From the NCBI GenBank assembly GCA_004352715.1, contig SCFE01000026.1, positions 2,354,116-2,418,115 of the forward strand: 64,000 bases of DNA, read 5' to 3'. Position 1 is the first letter of the stretch. The number at the start of each line of letters is the position of its first letter. A program made the position numbers and the translations under genes. This DNA comes from Hofstenia miamia. Its lineage: Eukaryota; Xenacoelomorpha; Acoela. The notes beneath the pieces were generated by a model. That model searched no databases. It saw only the letters and a list, made by a program, of their open reading frames with translations, and was not told where the DNA came from. Shown here piece by piece: positions 24,301 to 34,289 of this stretch.

Positions 24301-27300
24301 TATACTGTATGTACCACCCCAATGTAGCGTCATAGATGAATTTCAAAATTTAATTTAGGTAATAGGGTGGTTCTTACCATCTGCTTAACCCTAAGCGCAC
24401 TGTGGTGCCGATTCGGCCTCCATGTTGTTTTTGTCCAAAAATTTGCTGAAATTCATTATAGCTGATTTTTGATAAAAACTGTCTGGGAACAAGACAAATT
24501 TAAAGCGGAATAATTTTTTGAGTTTGTACAAGGGGTCAGAAAAAATTTCATTTTATTAAAAAAATTTGAATACAACATTCATTTAAGAGTCAATATTTTG
24601 ATAGATATCGATATATTTATGCAATATAATTGATTGAGTCATCATTGTTAAGATCAATGTTGTCAAAAAAATGGCAGAGTGAAAAAAATTGTGGATCCCT
24701 CTCTCTCTATATACTTTATTACAATGATCAGTTTTTATGGATTTGTTGCCCCTGGGCCAACTGTAGAAATAAAATATTGGCAACAAAATAGTTTATCTAA
24801 TAAAAGAAGAGTCTTAGAGGATCTGGTGAAAATCTGTCTCATACCTCCATTAGGAAAGGAGTCAGGGGGTCAAACTTAAAATACCAAATATATATCATTA
24901 TGTTAAGCATTTGATTTTTGAAACGAATCACTCATTGATTGTATTTCTAATTTATTTGTTCATTTCTAGAAATTCAAAATTAGGAAAATGGATGCACTTA
25001 TTATGTTGACCTTGACTGTATTTTTTTGTTTCCTTATTAGAGAAATTCAATGACAATAATTAGACTTAATATAAGTTAAATAATTTGTTTCCTTCTAGTT
25101 TTAATGCTCTTCCGCGTATTATTGACATTATACCTCAGTGCGTTTAGGGTTAATGCAAATCAGTTGTCTTATGGGCCTCAAAGAGTTAATGCATTTAAAA
25201 ACAAATTTTGGGAATCGTAGTGGTCTGCACGCTTCATGAATGCAATTCTCAGGTTGTTATTGTGAACGATATCGCACAATTTCGTTTATAAAGATTCATA
25301 AAATTAATAAAAACCACTATATATTTCAATATTATATTGAATAATCGATTTATGAGCGTTTGCACGACCCATTTTTCGTATATATGTTGACCAAACCCAG
25401 GTGAAATTTGAGCAATGTAGGTCTTTATTAGACAAACTAAAATGTACACTAGAAGAAATATAGTGCCTTACAGCGTATAATGTAGAATTTTGATGTGGGA
25501 ATGTGAATATTTAAAAATACACTTTCAGAATGATCGCGTTAAATTCTCACTATCTATGAACGTTCAAAACCATCTTATTAAAACTTTTTGAAAAGAAGAA
25601 TTACGAGGATAAACTTGATATTCGATCTTATAAGATCAATCAATTAAATTATTTATAAAATACATCGAATTTTGATTTAATTTTAAGTACATATTGAAAT
25701 GATTACCAGAGTTTTCATGTTTGATGGTTCTTTGGTATTACTAACCCGATTTTGTAGATCAAGGTGTTAAAGGCTTTTCCTACTTTTCTGCGTAAACTGA
25801 AAAATACAACTATGTGGTTTGAAATTTGATATTTCTGAACTGAAGCGGTTTGAAGAAGAGAAAGCTTTTAAAACCAAGTTTTCTTCTGGTTCAAAAAACT
25901 TAACTTGTACCAAATCAATATCATTAATGTAAATCAAATTTTTGCAGCTGATACTTCTTATCTTAAATAAACACTAGTGAGCATGGCAATGGGATTATAT
26001 CAATTATTGCTTTATATATAACCCAAAACAGGGGCGTACCCAGGATTTTCTGACGGGGGGACATCATTTTTATTCCCTAATGCGGGGTGAAGCCCCGCGA
26101 AAATTTTTGAAAATATTGAGAAAATATACCCTAAAAGGCATTTCACGATCCTAGATTTTAAATTTGTCAATTTTTTACGAAAAATTTTTTGATTTATCCA
26201 GTCAAAATTAAATTTGGAAACCTGACGGGGGGACATTCCACCATGTCCCCCCCCCCTGGGTACGCCACTGACCCAAAATAAAAATATAAATGTTTTTTTT
26301 CAAAATACACAAATAGTAAATTTGTGTAATTCACCAACAATATCTCAATTGTAATTATGTATGCTACTTAAACTTCTATTTATTGTATTTGCATGAGTGT
26401 CAAATGTGGTTAAAGAACTAGGGAGGAAGTAGCGGATTGCAGGCGTGATGAGCAGGTAAATTTAGTCAACTTGTTAAATTTATCTAGACGATTCCCAAAA
26501 TCATTTCATCAATCAACTATTTTAAAAAATTAAAATATTACCTGGTTGGTCAGTAATGTCTTTATCAGCTAAAAAATAAATTATAGAATTTGAAAATATA
26601 ACTTAAATTGATATATAGTATGCATATGTGCACATCTGTAGGTGATAATTTATGGAAAGTGAAGATTAGAGATGATAATGGAAGCATAGAGAGAAATTAA
26701 ATGAATAAAATCATCAAAAGGAATGTTGTTTCATAATGATGCACATTACCATTTTTTTGAAGAGATGGAATCTGTATGTTGATAAAACGATTAGGCCTTA
26801 AGGGTTCTTCAAGTAATAAAATTGTGTTGTGTCCTTGAACATGCGAGATCTATGATTTAGATATACATATGAAAATTGTGAAGCAAAGAATTAAGCACCT
26901 TAAAAATGCATAATGTAGGTAAGCAATTTACCAAAGTACTATAGGCAGAATTTCTTGATCATTTTCAATCTGAACGTTTGATTGAAAAAAATAATGTAAA
27001 TGTTTGATTTCTAAAATACGCATCAAGCAGAAGAGCAGCTGTAGAACTACCAACAATGGATAAACATCCATTCGAAAGTTTCATTCCAAAACAGAGGGGA
27101 TAAAATAAAGAAGATTCAGAAACAGATTTGATGACGCCACGAGGTATTAACAGCAGTCCACACTCGCCATATCGCATGATGTCTCACGCAGTAAGTATAA
27201 TTAACTGTGGTCCATACTTGTCAAAGAAGCCGATTGTGGCTGTCCCCAATGTTTCTTCACTAGGGATGAATTTCATATGATCTTTATACCAACAATAAGA

Positions 27301-27790
27301 ACATGTATGGGGAGTCACAAGCGAACTGTGTTGCAATTGGCACTGGTGCTATTTAGTGATTGAAAACTACATTAATTATATCTTTTGCATATTACTCGAT
27401 AATTTGAAAATAACACAACAACGAATTAGCTGTTTACGAATTTGAAGAATTTATGAGATTTGTCAATTGATGAACAATGAACCTCAGGGTTTTATTCTAA
27501 GTATTTAACAAAAGACCTACTTGTAACAACTCCATTCACCATTAGGAAAACCTTATTTAACGATTTAGCATGCATCTGTATTCTAGATAAATCTATGGAA
27601 ATGCTATCGCCAGATTCGTTTTTCCATTCGACACATCTAAATTTCAATTATAATCAGTGGAAACTTTGAAAACATACGTGTTATTAATAGTCACGCGACC
27701 GACTCCAAGAGAAGGGCGCGAATTATCTTCATCTGAGGTGGCAGATGATATCCTTAATATAACAGAATCGAAATTATGCTCTTCTGCCAT
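19379..27790 (-). CDS. CLNS1A: pICln / methylosome subunit, seven exons
   Basis: Chaperone that binds Sm proteins and delivers them to the PRMT5 methylosome before SMN-dependent snRNP assembly. CDS exons, in coding order on the minus strand: 27790-27678, 27636-27521, 26568-26542, 23931-23860, 23815-23735, 21597-21547 and 19425-19379. Every junction has GT/AG and phases agree, giving 507 nt (168 residues). Motifs follow human pICln: SLGVGRVTINN (matching GLGTGTLYIAES), then VEWKN, ISIDLSRIQMHA, VFLMVN, the acidic loop DEASDGEDELGN, ITFET, ERMAEVLSDVF, and an acidic tail ending FQNDDGSEDEIMHE. It is shorter than the human protein (about 237), mainly in the tail. Exon 3 is a 27-base microexon. 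An acceptor (TTTCAG) lies 3 bases before the ATG, 84 bases after the GatB stop, suggesting an operon. Large introns hold transposons. Confidence 0.82.
20194..20354 (+). CDS. Possible terminal exon of an unidentified plus-strand gene
   Basis: A good acceptor (CACCTTTGCAG, ending 20193) is followed by 52 open codons and a TAA that overlaps an AATAAA-like signal. The peptide has a non-random, protein-like composition: VLDGYLAKPSFITCWALMEF, then VERIFTHGSV and SKAELLQDHLTCHK. It lies inside the last intron of pICln on the opposite strand. I do not recognise the family, and no partner exon was identified upstream. It may be a real nested-gene exon or a retained fragment of a duplicated gene. Confidence 0.35.
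21240..21340 (+). repeat. Retroelement-like 3' tail with (ATT)n
   Basis: An AATAAAGTCCTTC stretch followed by about ten ATT units (21311-21340) looks like the 3' end of a LINE or SINE that terminates in a microsatellite. No coding part is attached that I can recognise. Confidence 0.45.
24389..25149. mobile_element. piggyBac-like non-autonomous element flanked by TTAA
   Basis: The 761-bp element is bordered on both sides by TTAA (24385-24388 and 25150-25153), the piggyBac target. Termini are inverted repeats CCCTAAGCGCACTG and, reverse-complemented, CCCTAAACGCACTG (13 of 14 identical). The interior encodes no transposase; the longest open stretch (24679-24879) has no recognisable motif. It sits in an intron of pICln. 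Confidence 0.75.
26029..26270. mobile_element. Non-autonomous hAT element (242 bp) with perfect duplication
   Basis: Flanked by the perfect 8-bp duplication ACCCAAAA (26021-26028 and 26271-26278). Ends are CAGGGGCGTACCCAGG and, reverse-complemented, CAGTGGCGTACCCAGG. Subterminal G-runs (GACGGGGGGACAT) are also inverted. No transposase is present. It lies in a pICln intron, and the clean duplication suggests a fairly recent insertion. Confidence 0.9.
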
Positions 27791-27877
27791 AAACTGAAAT
27801 ATATATGATACTGCTTCAATTGTAAAAATATAATTAAACAAAACAATTGGAAAACTATGCGGAATTGAATAGGAAAT
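27791..27877 (-). promoter_or_regulatory. GatB-pICln spacer with trans-splice-like acceptor
   Basis: On the minus strand the spacer is AT-rich, has no AATAAA, and ends in a T-rich tract and TTTCAG three bases before the pICln ATG. Such a compact spacer with an acceptor before the downstream start is what spliced-leader operons show. An ordinary cis 5'-UTR exon upstream is the alternative. Confidence 0.5.
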
Positions 27878-30520
27878 TTAGTTAACATTACAAATACGCT
27901 TAATTAATGTGTGAACTTTAGTAAGGTCAGCCTTGTTATTAGTCTGTCTTCGAACTTTGCCCATTAATCGACGCATGCCAGACTTCTTACCAGCAAGTAG
28001 TAAATCGACATCTTTAGGATTTTCATCAATAATTTTCAATACAACCTGCTTCAAGTCATCATCAGTGAACTCCGAATAATAACTTTCTGATTTAATTATT
28101 TCTGCTACTGGGCGAGAATCCTTATCAAAAAGTTTTTCAATCAATGATTCAATATACTGAGATGCAAGAATACCATTGGAAATGAAATTTTCAATTTCAA
28201 CAATGTTATTAATACTTATAGGTGGAGCCTTTTTTTCACGAGAATAATGTTTTATGAGATTCAAAACATTGCTTGCTAAAGTATCATTGTTGATGACTTT
28301 ATCTGTTTTCAAACACTTGAAAAATAAATGAATGTATTCTGGACTATTTAATAAAAAGAGCATCGATGTATTAGAAAGTGCTAAAGACCGAAGTTGATCA
28401 TGAATGTCATATCTAAATATATCGAGTTCTTCTAGTAACACCGCACGACAATCATTAGTTTCTGCTTTACTATTGAATAAAACTAATGGTGGAATGTTGG
28501 AATCTGGGAAAATACGATAATCGTGAAATCTACTTTTATCTCTAGAAGACACAGTCCTCTTTTTTTCAATGTCGAATGAGCGTGTTTCATTAGAAATAGA
28601 GATCCCATTAGCGATACAATTATACTGGCGCACAATTTCAGAATCAATTGCCAAATGTAAATTGCGGACAGAACCAAGATTCTTTAATTCCACAATTGTT
28701 CCACCGGGATAATTTTCATCTGTTCCCTTGACATCGGGATCGTTTAGAGAAACTGAAGCATCAACTCTAAAAGATAAATATAAAGTAAAAACATCATTAA
28801 ATACGTTGTCGAAATGCTGAGTTATTAGATAATAAAGTGCTAAATATTTAGATAATTTTAAAGTCTGCAAAGTATGTTTGTTGTGTATGACGTAATAAGC
28901 ACCAAAATTTTCAGCTTAGATGGAAAATTTAAATGGATTATTAAAATTCAAATTGCTTCCTATTAATGTTAGCTTTAATCTTGAATTTTATCCTCGTTGG
29001 GAATCAACTGGGAAGAAATACCAAAATCAGTTCAAATTTTCTCTCTATACCTCTTTTTATTGGATACCAACATGCCATTTTCTAGACGGCAACATTACAA
29101 CAAAATAAAAAGTTGAGATAATTGAAGTGAAGACTTCCCGAGAATATCTCTGAGCATAGTTAAAGAAGCGGTTAGATTTCTCTAACCGCCATCTAGTTCA
29201 AATCGATATTCTTTGTTGAAGGGGACTCAACACTCGCAACTCAGTTCATTATGGACTTTATCAAGAGTCGCTGTTGAAAGGTTTCTCTCACCACAACCAA
29301 TGTAATGGATTTCCTGGAATGCAGGTATCTTTCAAAAATAATATAGACACGCAGCACTGAGCGCAAATCCACTTCATTACCCAGGCCCGCAGCATAGATG
29401 GTAGTCAGGTAATCAGTGACTACCACACATATTAATAAAAATAATGATACAATTTCAATTTTTATTTCCTCATATTATAATTGATTATTCTATTGATGTA
29501 CGTAAAATTATAATTTATTGTGAAATTTAAAAGCACATGAGTGTTTAATTTACAGCAAAATTGTGAATATTGAGGTAGTCAGATTTTAAACTGACTACTA
29601 TCCGCATATTTATTGAAAAGCAAAGCTCTCTCAACACATTTCTGATTGGTGGATAATATGCAAATAGCTATGAAATTGTGCCACATTTGGCAAAATTGTG
29701 CATTAATAGTAGTCAGATTTAGAAATGACTACCATCAGATATATAGATTTAATATGACATTGGTATTTGTTGGATTGTTAAATATCGTAAGGCAAAAATA
29801 CCATTCTAGAACCAGTATAAAAAAGCTGAGGCTGAAAATTGAAACTAATAGCCTGTTTTAGATTATAACTTATAGTTTTAAAGTGAATACAAGACCAGAA
29901 TTGTAACTGGGCCAGACTTCGAAACTGCTGGGCTTGGTCATAAAATTAAAAATGAAGCGGGCATGGGATCTGAAATTTCTGTACAACGTGTATAAAATTA
30001 ATTTCATTTATACTTTAGTTGTCCCATCATAAACTTTAAATTTCTTAGACTCTACACTGGATATAAAATGCATGTTTGAAAGGGGAATGCTACATAAGTT
30101 CGAAGCGTTTTTATATGATGTTCCATATACATATACTTTTTTTTAATAATTCTGCTATACAACTATTAACCATTTAAATATTCCCATTAAAAAGTCTTTT
30201 CAGCAGTGGCAAATCCTTATTTGAAGGCGATTACTTTTCATGCTATCACAAGTTAATTTTATTGTTAAAAAATGCAGTTAATGCAAAAATGTTTTCATTT
30301 TAGTATTTTCAATTATGTTTAATATTTTATTTACAAAAATCTTATAATGGTTTTGGATATGACGTTCCCGAGCCAGGCATGGGCCTGAATATAACCAAGT
30401 GAAACGGGCCGGGCTAGGCTTGGTTTTTGGGTTAGAGAGACCGAGCAGGGACTGAACTTGAAATCATGGCCTGTTTACAACTTTGCTATGTGCTATGTAG
30501 TTGCATTGAATATTCTTTAT

Positions 30521-30551
<31 letters not shown>

Positions 30552-31847
30552 GAATATTTTTAGGAAATTTTAAAGTAATGTCATTAATATCAATGTAAAC
30601 TACAGAAACAAAAAAATTGTAATAATCTTAAACAAATGATTTTGTATTGCTTTGCTTTGACTACCATAAATTTTTAGGCTTGCTACGGGCCTGTCATTAC
30701 CAGAAGAAACCTCTTTAACTGTTAGAGAAGTGGGCCTTGAAGAATTATTTCCCGAAAATAAAATCCGCAATGTGAACCTTTACTGCTTAGGTGTCAAACA
30801 TCAGCAGTAAACAAAATGCAGTCGCCGCATTTGCGGTGGATTCGAAAACGAAATTGACTTGTACCAGTGTTGAGAAGTGATCAAATGTTTTCATGTGCAG
30901 ACACTCACTTAGAAAATTTACTATATTATTATTTTCCTGAAAATCTTAGTTGATATTCTATTCGAAAAAATTCAGGTATTAAAGTCTCTATTCTACACAG
31001 TAATTAAATGAAGGGTGCACATGCAGTAAGTTGTCGTATCAGGAATTGCTATCATTACAAAAACCAATGGAAATAAATTTCTAAAACTTTTAATTAAGAA
31101 AAGTATCCATTAGATGAAAGTGACTAAAAATCCAAGCGAATTTATGTATATCTAATCAGAATAGCTTAATGAGGTAAATGTCATTTTAAAAAAACTACAA
31201 GCTTAGTTGAAAATAGTACTTTAGAAAACATACAACAAAAGTTACCTCATCGCACCCTCACCAAAACGACCGCTGCAAACATTAATATGGCGAAGAATTG
31301 ATGCGACTTCTCTCACAAACCATGACGCATCGGTACCCGAATTAAAATCTGGCCGAGTAACAATTTCAATCAAAGCCACTCCAGCTCGATTTAAATCAAC
31401 GTAAGTAAAATTTTCATCATTTAAGAGTTTGCCGGAATCTTGTTCAAGTTGTATTTGTTTCACACGTGCTTGGGAATACCAATATGTCGTTTGACTACAA
31501 ATTGGAAATTTCAAAAAACCATCTATTGCTAGAGGGACAGTGGATTGAGTTATTTGATAATTGTTTGGCAAATCTGCATATTCATAATGCTTTCTTTCAA
31601 AGTAAGATACTCTATTTATTTTACAATTCAGAGCATAACTAGCTTGCACTGCTTTAATTACACAGGAGCGATTAAGTGATGGCAGAGTTCCAGGAATTGC
31701 TTGATCGAAAGGAGCTACAAGAGAATTCGAAGCTGCAAAAGGGCTAGTTCCCGCTCCGGAAAACAATTTTGTGTTCGAAATTATCTGAGCATGTATCTCT
31801 AAGCCAACAACAGGCTTAAAACTGTAACTACCAATTCGTTTAATCAT
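27878..31847 (-). CDS. GATB: Glutamyl-tRNA(Gln) amidotransferase subunit B, mitochondrial, two exons
   Basis: GatB is the tRNA-binding subunit of the GatCAB complex, which converts Glu-tRNA(Gln) to Gln-tRNA(Gln) in mitochondria. Exon 1 is 31847-31246 and exon 2 is 28766-27878 on the minus strand. The join at ATG-AG/A-GTT recreates the family's MRVD motif and gives 1491 nt (496 residues), the expected GatB length. Visible motifs are VVGLEIHAQI (residues 13-22), HYEYADLPNNYQITQ, the signature VDLNRAGVALIEIVTRPD, then FGEGAMRVD, VELKNLGSVRN, ETRSFD, DYRIFPDSNIPPL, and a C-terminal GatB/YqeY domain from about residue 345 ending KADLTKVHTLIKRICNVN. The single intron is about 2.5 kb. No clear mitochondrial targeting peptide precedes the catalytic fold. 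The gene is probably first in a pair with pICln. Confidence 0.93.
29168..29189. other. Perfect hairpin GCGGTTAGA-TTTC-TCTAACCGC
   Basis: A 9-bp stem with a 4-base loop in the GatB intron. It is enclosed by a further 7-bp match (GAATATC near 29141 with GATATTC near 29207). I see no canonical tRNA arms. Confidence 0.45.
29396..29735. repeat. Three degenerate repeat units each carrying a GTAGTCAG hairpin
   Basis: Hairpins with GTAGTCAG and TGACTAC arms occur near 29400, 29573 and 29709. Sequence before the last two is also alike (GCAAAATTGTG then AGTAGTCAGATTT), so this is a decayed tandem repeat with a period of roughly 130-170 bp, inside the GatB intron. Confidence 0.55.
30527..30551. repeat. 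(TA)n microsatellite
   Basis: Uninterrupted TA repeat in the GatB intron, shortly after a GC-rich patch (about 30365-30480) of unknown origin. Confidence 0.9.
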
Positions 31848-31912
31848 TTACCATAGTCTAAAGTATCAAAAAACAATACATACATATAGTAGAGTAAAAT
31901 TTCATAAATGAA

Positions 31913-31913
31913 C

Positions 31914-31954
<41 letters not shown>

Positions 31955-32276
31955 GTCGCTATGTACGCTTAACAAATTATATATATCAGTATATACGCAT
32001 TGCAAAATTTATATATGTCGCTACGTACCAGCAAGATTTTTTGTTTTAATGATAATATGATGATCACGCCCACAGTGGTCTAAATGAATGTACAAACTAC
32101 TATTTGAAACTCTGTTTTGGAACAAACACAAATCTTATTGAAAATGGTAGCTTAAGTATAGCTCTATAATTACTCAACAATATAGTGAATAATTCAGCCG
32201 GAAGTTGGCTAACTTAGAGTGCATTACAAGGTACATAGCGACATATTATAACTATATATATATATATATATATTCG
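31913..32276. mobile_element. Inverted-repeat element with TA-repeat arms
   Basis: The left end (CGAATA, a TA run, then TATGTCGCTATGTAC at 31952-31966) is mirrored at the right (GTACATAGCGACATA at 32231-32245, TATAACTA, a TA run, then TATTCG). A third related TATGTCGCTACGTAC copy lies inside near 32017. No coding sequence is present. It begins about 65 bp upstream of the GatB start. Confidence 0.65.
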
Positions 32277-32516
32277 TCGTTTGTACCATACTAATGGTGA
32301 AACTTCATTACAAACGACGAATTCTGAAAAAATGACTGTTACAAACGACGAATCGCCTTTTTGGGGTTTAAAATTGAGTAGAATGCAAAATTTTCGAATT
32401 TTTTCAGTTAGTGTATTTAAGTACCCTCTCAACAATATATCCTACTTGATTAATGGGTCTAAAATTTATAATGAAAAATTTTTTTACTGGTTTTCACAAA
32501 TATTCGTCGTTTGTAA
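32272..32516. repeat. Four copies of ATTCGTCGTTTGTA in alternating orientation
   Basis: Forward copies lie at 32272-32285 and 32502-32516; reverse copies at 32308-32322 and 32339-32353. The first pair forms a perfect 14-bp hairpin arm with a 22-base loop. The last pair could be the termini of a 178-bp element. The unit is adjacent to the satellite that runs into the gap. Confidence 0.7.
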
Positions 32517-32517
32517 T

Positions 32518-33113
32518 TTCTCAGCAAAAATGCTTGGATCAACTTCACACCTAGTTCATTAGCTTCCAAATTAAAAACTACATCTACTAAAGTCCTTTAA
32601 AGATGCATAGGCTATTACTTATTTGTTTTTATTTTGAAATTTCCTTTAACAACCCACTATACCGGCATGATCCTATATTTTGGGGAATAATCGTTAATAT
32701 CTCAGTGAATAATGCTTGGATCGACTTCGAACCTAGTTCATTAGCTTCCAAATTAAAAACTACATCTACTAAAGTCCTTTCAAGATGTGTAGGATATGGA
32801 TTACTTATTTGTTTTTATTTTGAAATTTTGAAATTTCATTTAACAACCCACTATACCGGCTTGATCCTATATTTTGGGGAATAATCGTTAATATCTCAGT
32901 GAATAATGCTTGGATCGACTTCAAACCTAGTTCATTAGCTTCCAAATTAAAAACTACATCTACTAAAGTCCTTTNTCCTCTAAAGATGTGTAGGATATGG
33001 ATTACTTACTTTGTTTTTATTTTGAAATTTCCTTTAACAACCCACTATGACGGCTTGATTCTATATTTTGGGGAATAATCGTTAATATGTCAGTGAATAA
33101 TGCTTGGATCGAC
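32518..33113. repeat. Tandem satellite, monomer about 182-194 bp
   Basis: TGCTTGGATC starts at 32531, 32713, 32907 and 33101, and the sequence between starts is nearly identical (CTAGTTCATTAGCTTCC, then CCCACTATACCGGC, then TTTTGGGGAATAATCG). The array runs into the 1000-N gap and contains a single-N join at 32975. True array length is unknown. Confidence 0.9.
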
Positions 33114-34113
33114 NNNNNNNNNNNNNNNNNNNNNNNNNNNNNNNNNNNNNNNNNNNNNNNNNNNNNNNNNNNNNNNNNNNNNNNNNNNNNNNNNNNNNNN
33201 NNNNNNNNNNNNNNNNNNNNNNNNNNNNNNNNNNNNNNNNNNNNNNNNNNNNNNNNNNNNNNNNNNNNNNNNNNNNNNNNNNNNNNNNNNNNNNNNNNNN
33301 NNNNNNNNNNNNNNNNNNNNNNNNNNNNNNNNNNNNNNNNNNNNNNNNNNNNNNNNNNNNNNNNNNNNNNNNNNNNNNNNNNNNNNNNNNNNNNNNNNNN
33401 NNNNNNNNNNNNNNNNNNNNNNNNNNNNNNNNNNNNNNNNNNNNNNNNNNNNNNNNNNNNNNNNNNNNNNNNNNNNNNNNNNNNNNNNNNNNNNNNNNNN
33501 NNNNNNNNNNNNNNNNNNNNNNNNNNNNNNNNNNNNNNNNNNNNNNNNNNNNNNNNNNNNNNNNNNNNNNNNNNNNNNNNNNNNNNNNNNNNNNNNNNNN
33601 NNNNNNNNNNNNNNNNNNNNNNNNNNNNNNNNNNNNNNNNNNNNNNNNNNNNNNNNNNNNNNNNNNNNNNNNNNNNNNNNNNNNNNNNNNNNNNNNNNNN
33701 NNNNNNNNNNNNNNNNNNNNNNNNNNNNNNNNNNNNNNNNNNNNNNNNNNNNNNNNNNNNNNNNNNNNNNNNNNNNNNNNNNNNNNNNNNNNNNNNNNNN
33801 NNNNNNNNNNNNNNNNNNNNNNNNNNNNNNNNNNNNNNNNNNNNNNNNNNNNNNNNNNNNNNNNNNNNNNNNNNNNNNNNNNNNNNNNNNNNNNNNNNNN
33901 NNNNNNNNNNNNNNNNNNNNNNNNNNNNNNNNNNNNNNNNNNNNNNNNNNNNNNNNNNNNNNNNNNNNNNNNNNNNNNNNNNNNNNNNNNNNNNNNNNNN
34001 NNNNNNNNNNNNNNNNNNNNNNNNNNNNNNNNNNNNNNNNNNNNNNNNNNNNNNNNNNNNNNNNNNNNNNNNNNNNNNNNNNNNNNNNNNNNNNNNNNNN
34101 NNNNNNNNNNNNN
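33114..34113. other. Assembly gap, exactly 1000 N
   Basis: A placeholder gap between a satellite array and a TA repeat. Any reading frame across it is meaningless. Confidence 0.99.
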
Positions 34114-34136
34114 TATATATATATATATATATATAA
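34114..34136. repeat. (TA)n microsatellite at gap edge
   Basis: TA run directly after the gap. Confidence 0.9.
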
Positions 34137-34289
34137 TTCTTGTAAGAGAACAAAGATGAATAAAACACACAAATACAAAGTACAAAGAGCTATCTAGAGA
34201 TCAAATTGGCTGAAGCTGATCAAGTTTATATGTGATTTATCTGAGGATAAGATTGTGTAACTTTGTAAAATATAGATAAACATTTATCT

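Noticed and set aside
26965-27177. 70-codon minus-strand frame in a pICln intron
   Set aside because: It does not fit pICln phase or motifs and has no recognisable family; possibly decayed element sequence.
29141-29213. A tRNA gene
   Set aside because: The closing stem and one hairpin pair well, but D and T arms do not form and the anticodon loop is the wrong size.
29396-29735. A CRISPR array
   Set aside because: Only three imperfect palindromic units with irregular spacing, in an intron of a eukaryotic gene.
33017-34197. Several long open frames of 349-383 codons
   Set aside because: They consist almost entirely of N from the 1000-base gap.
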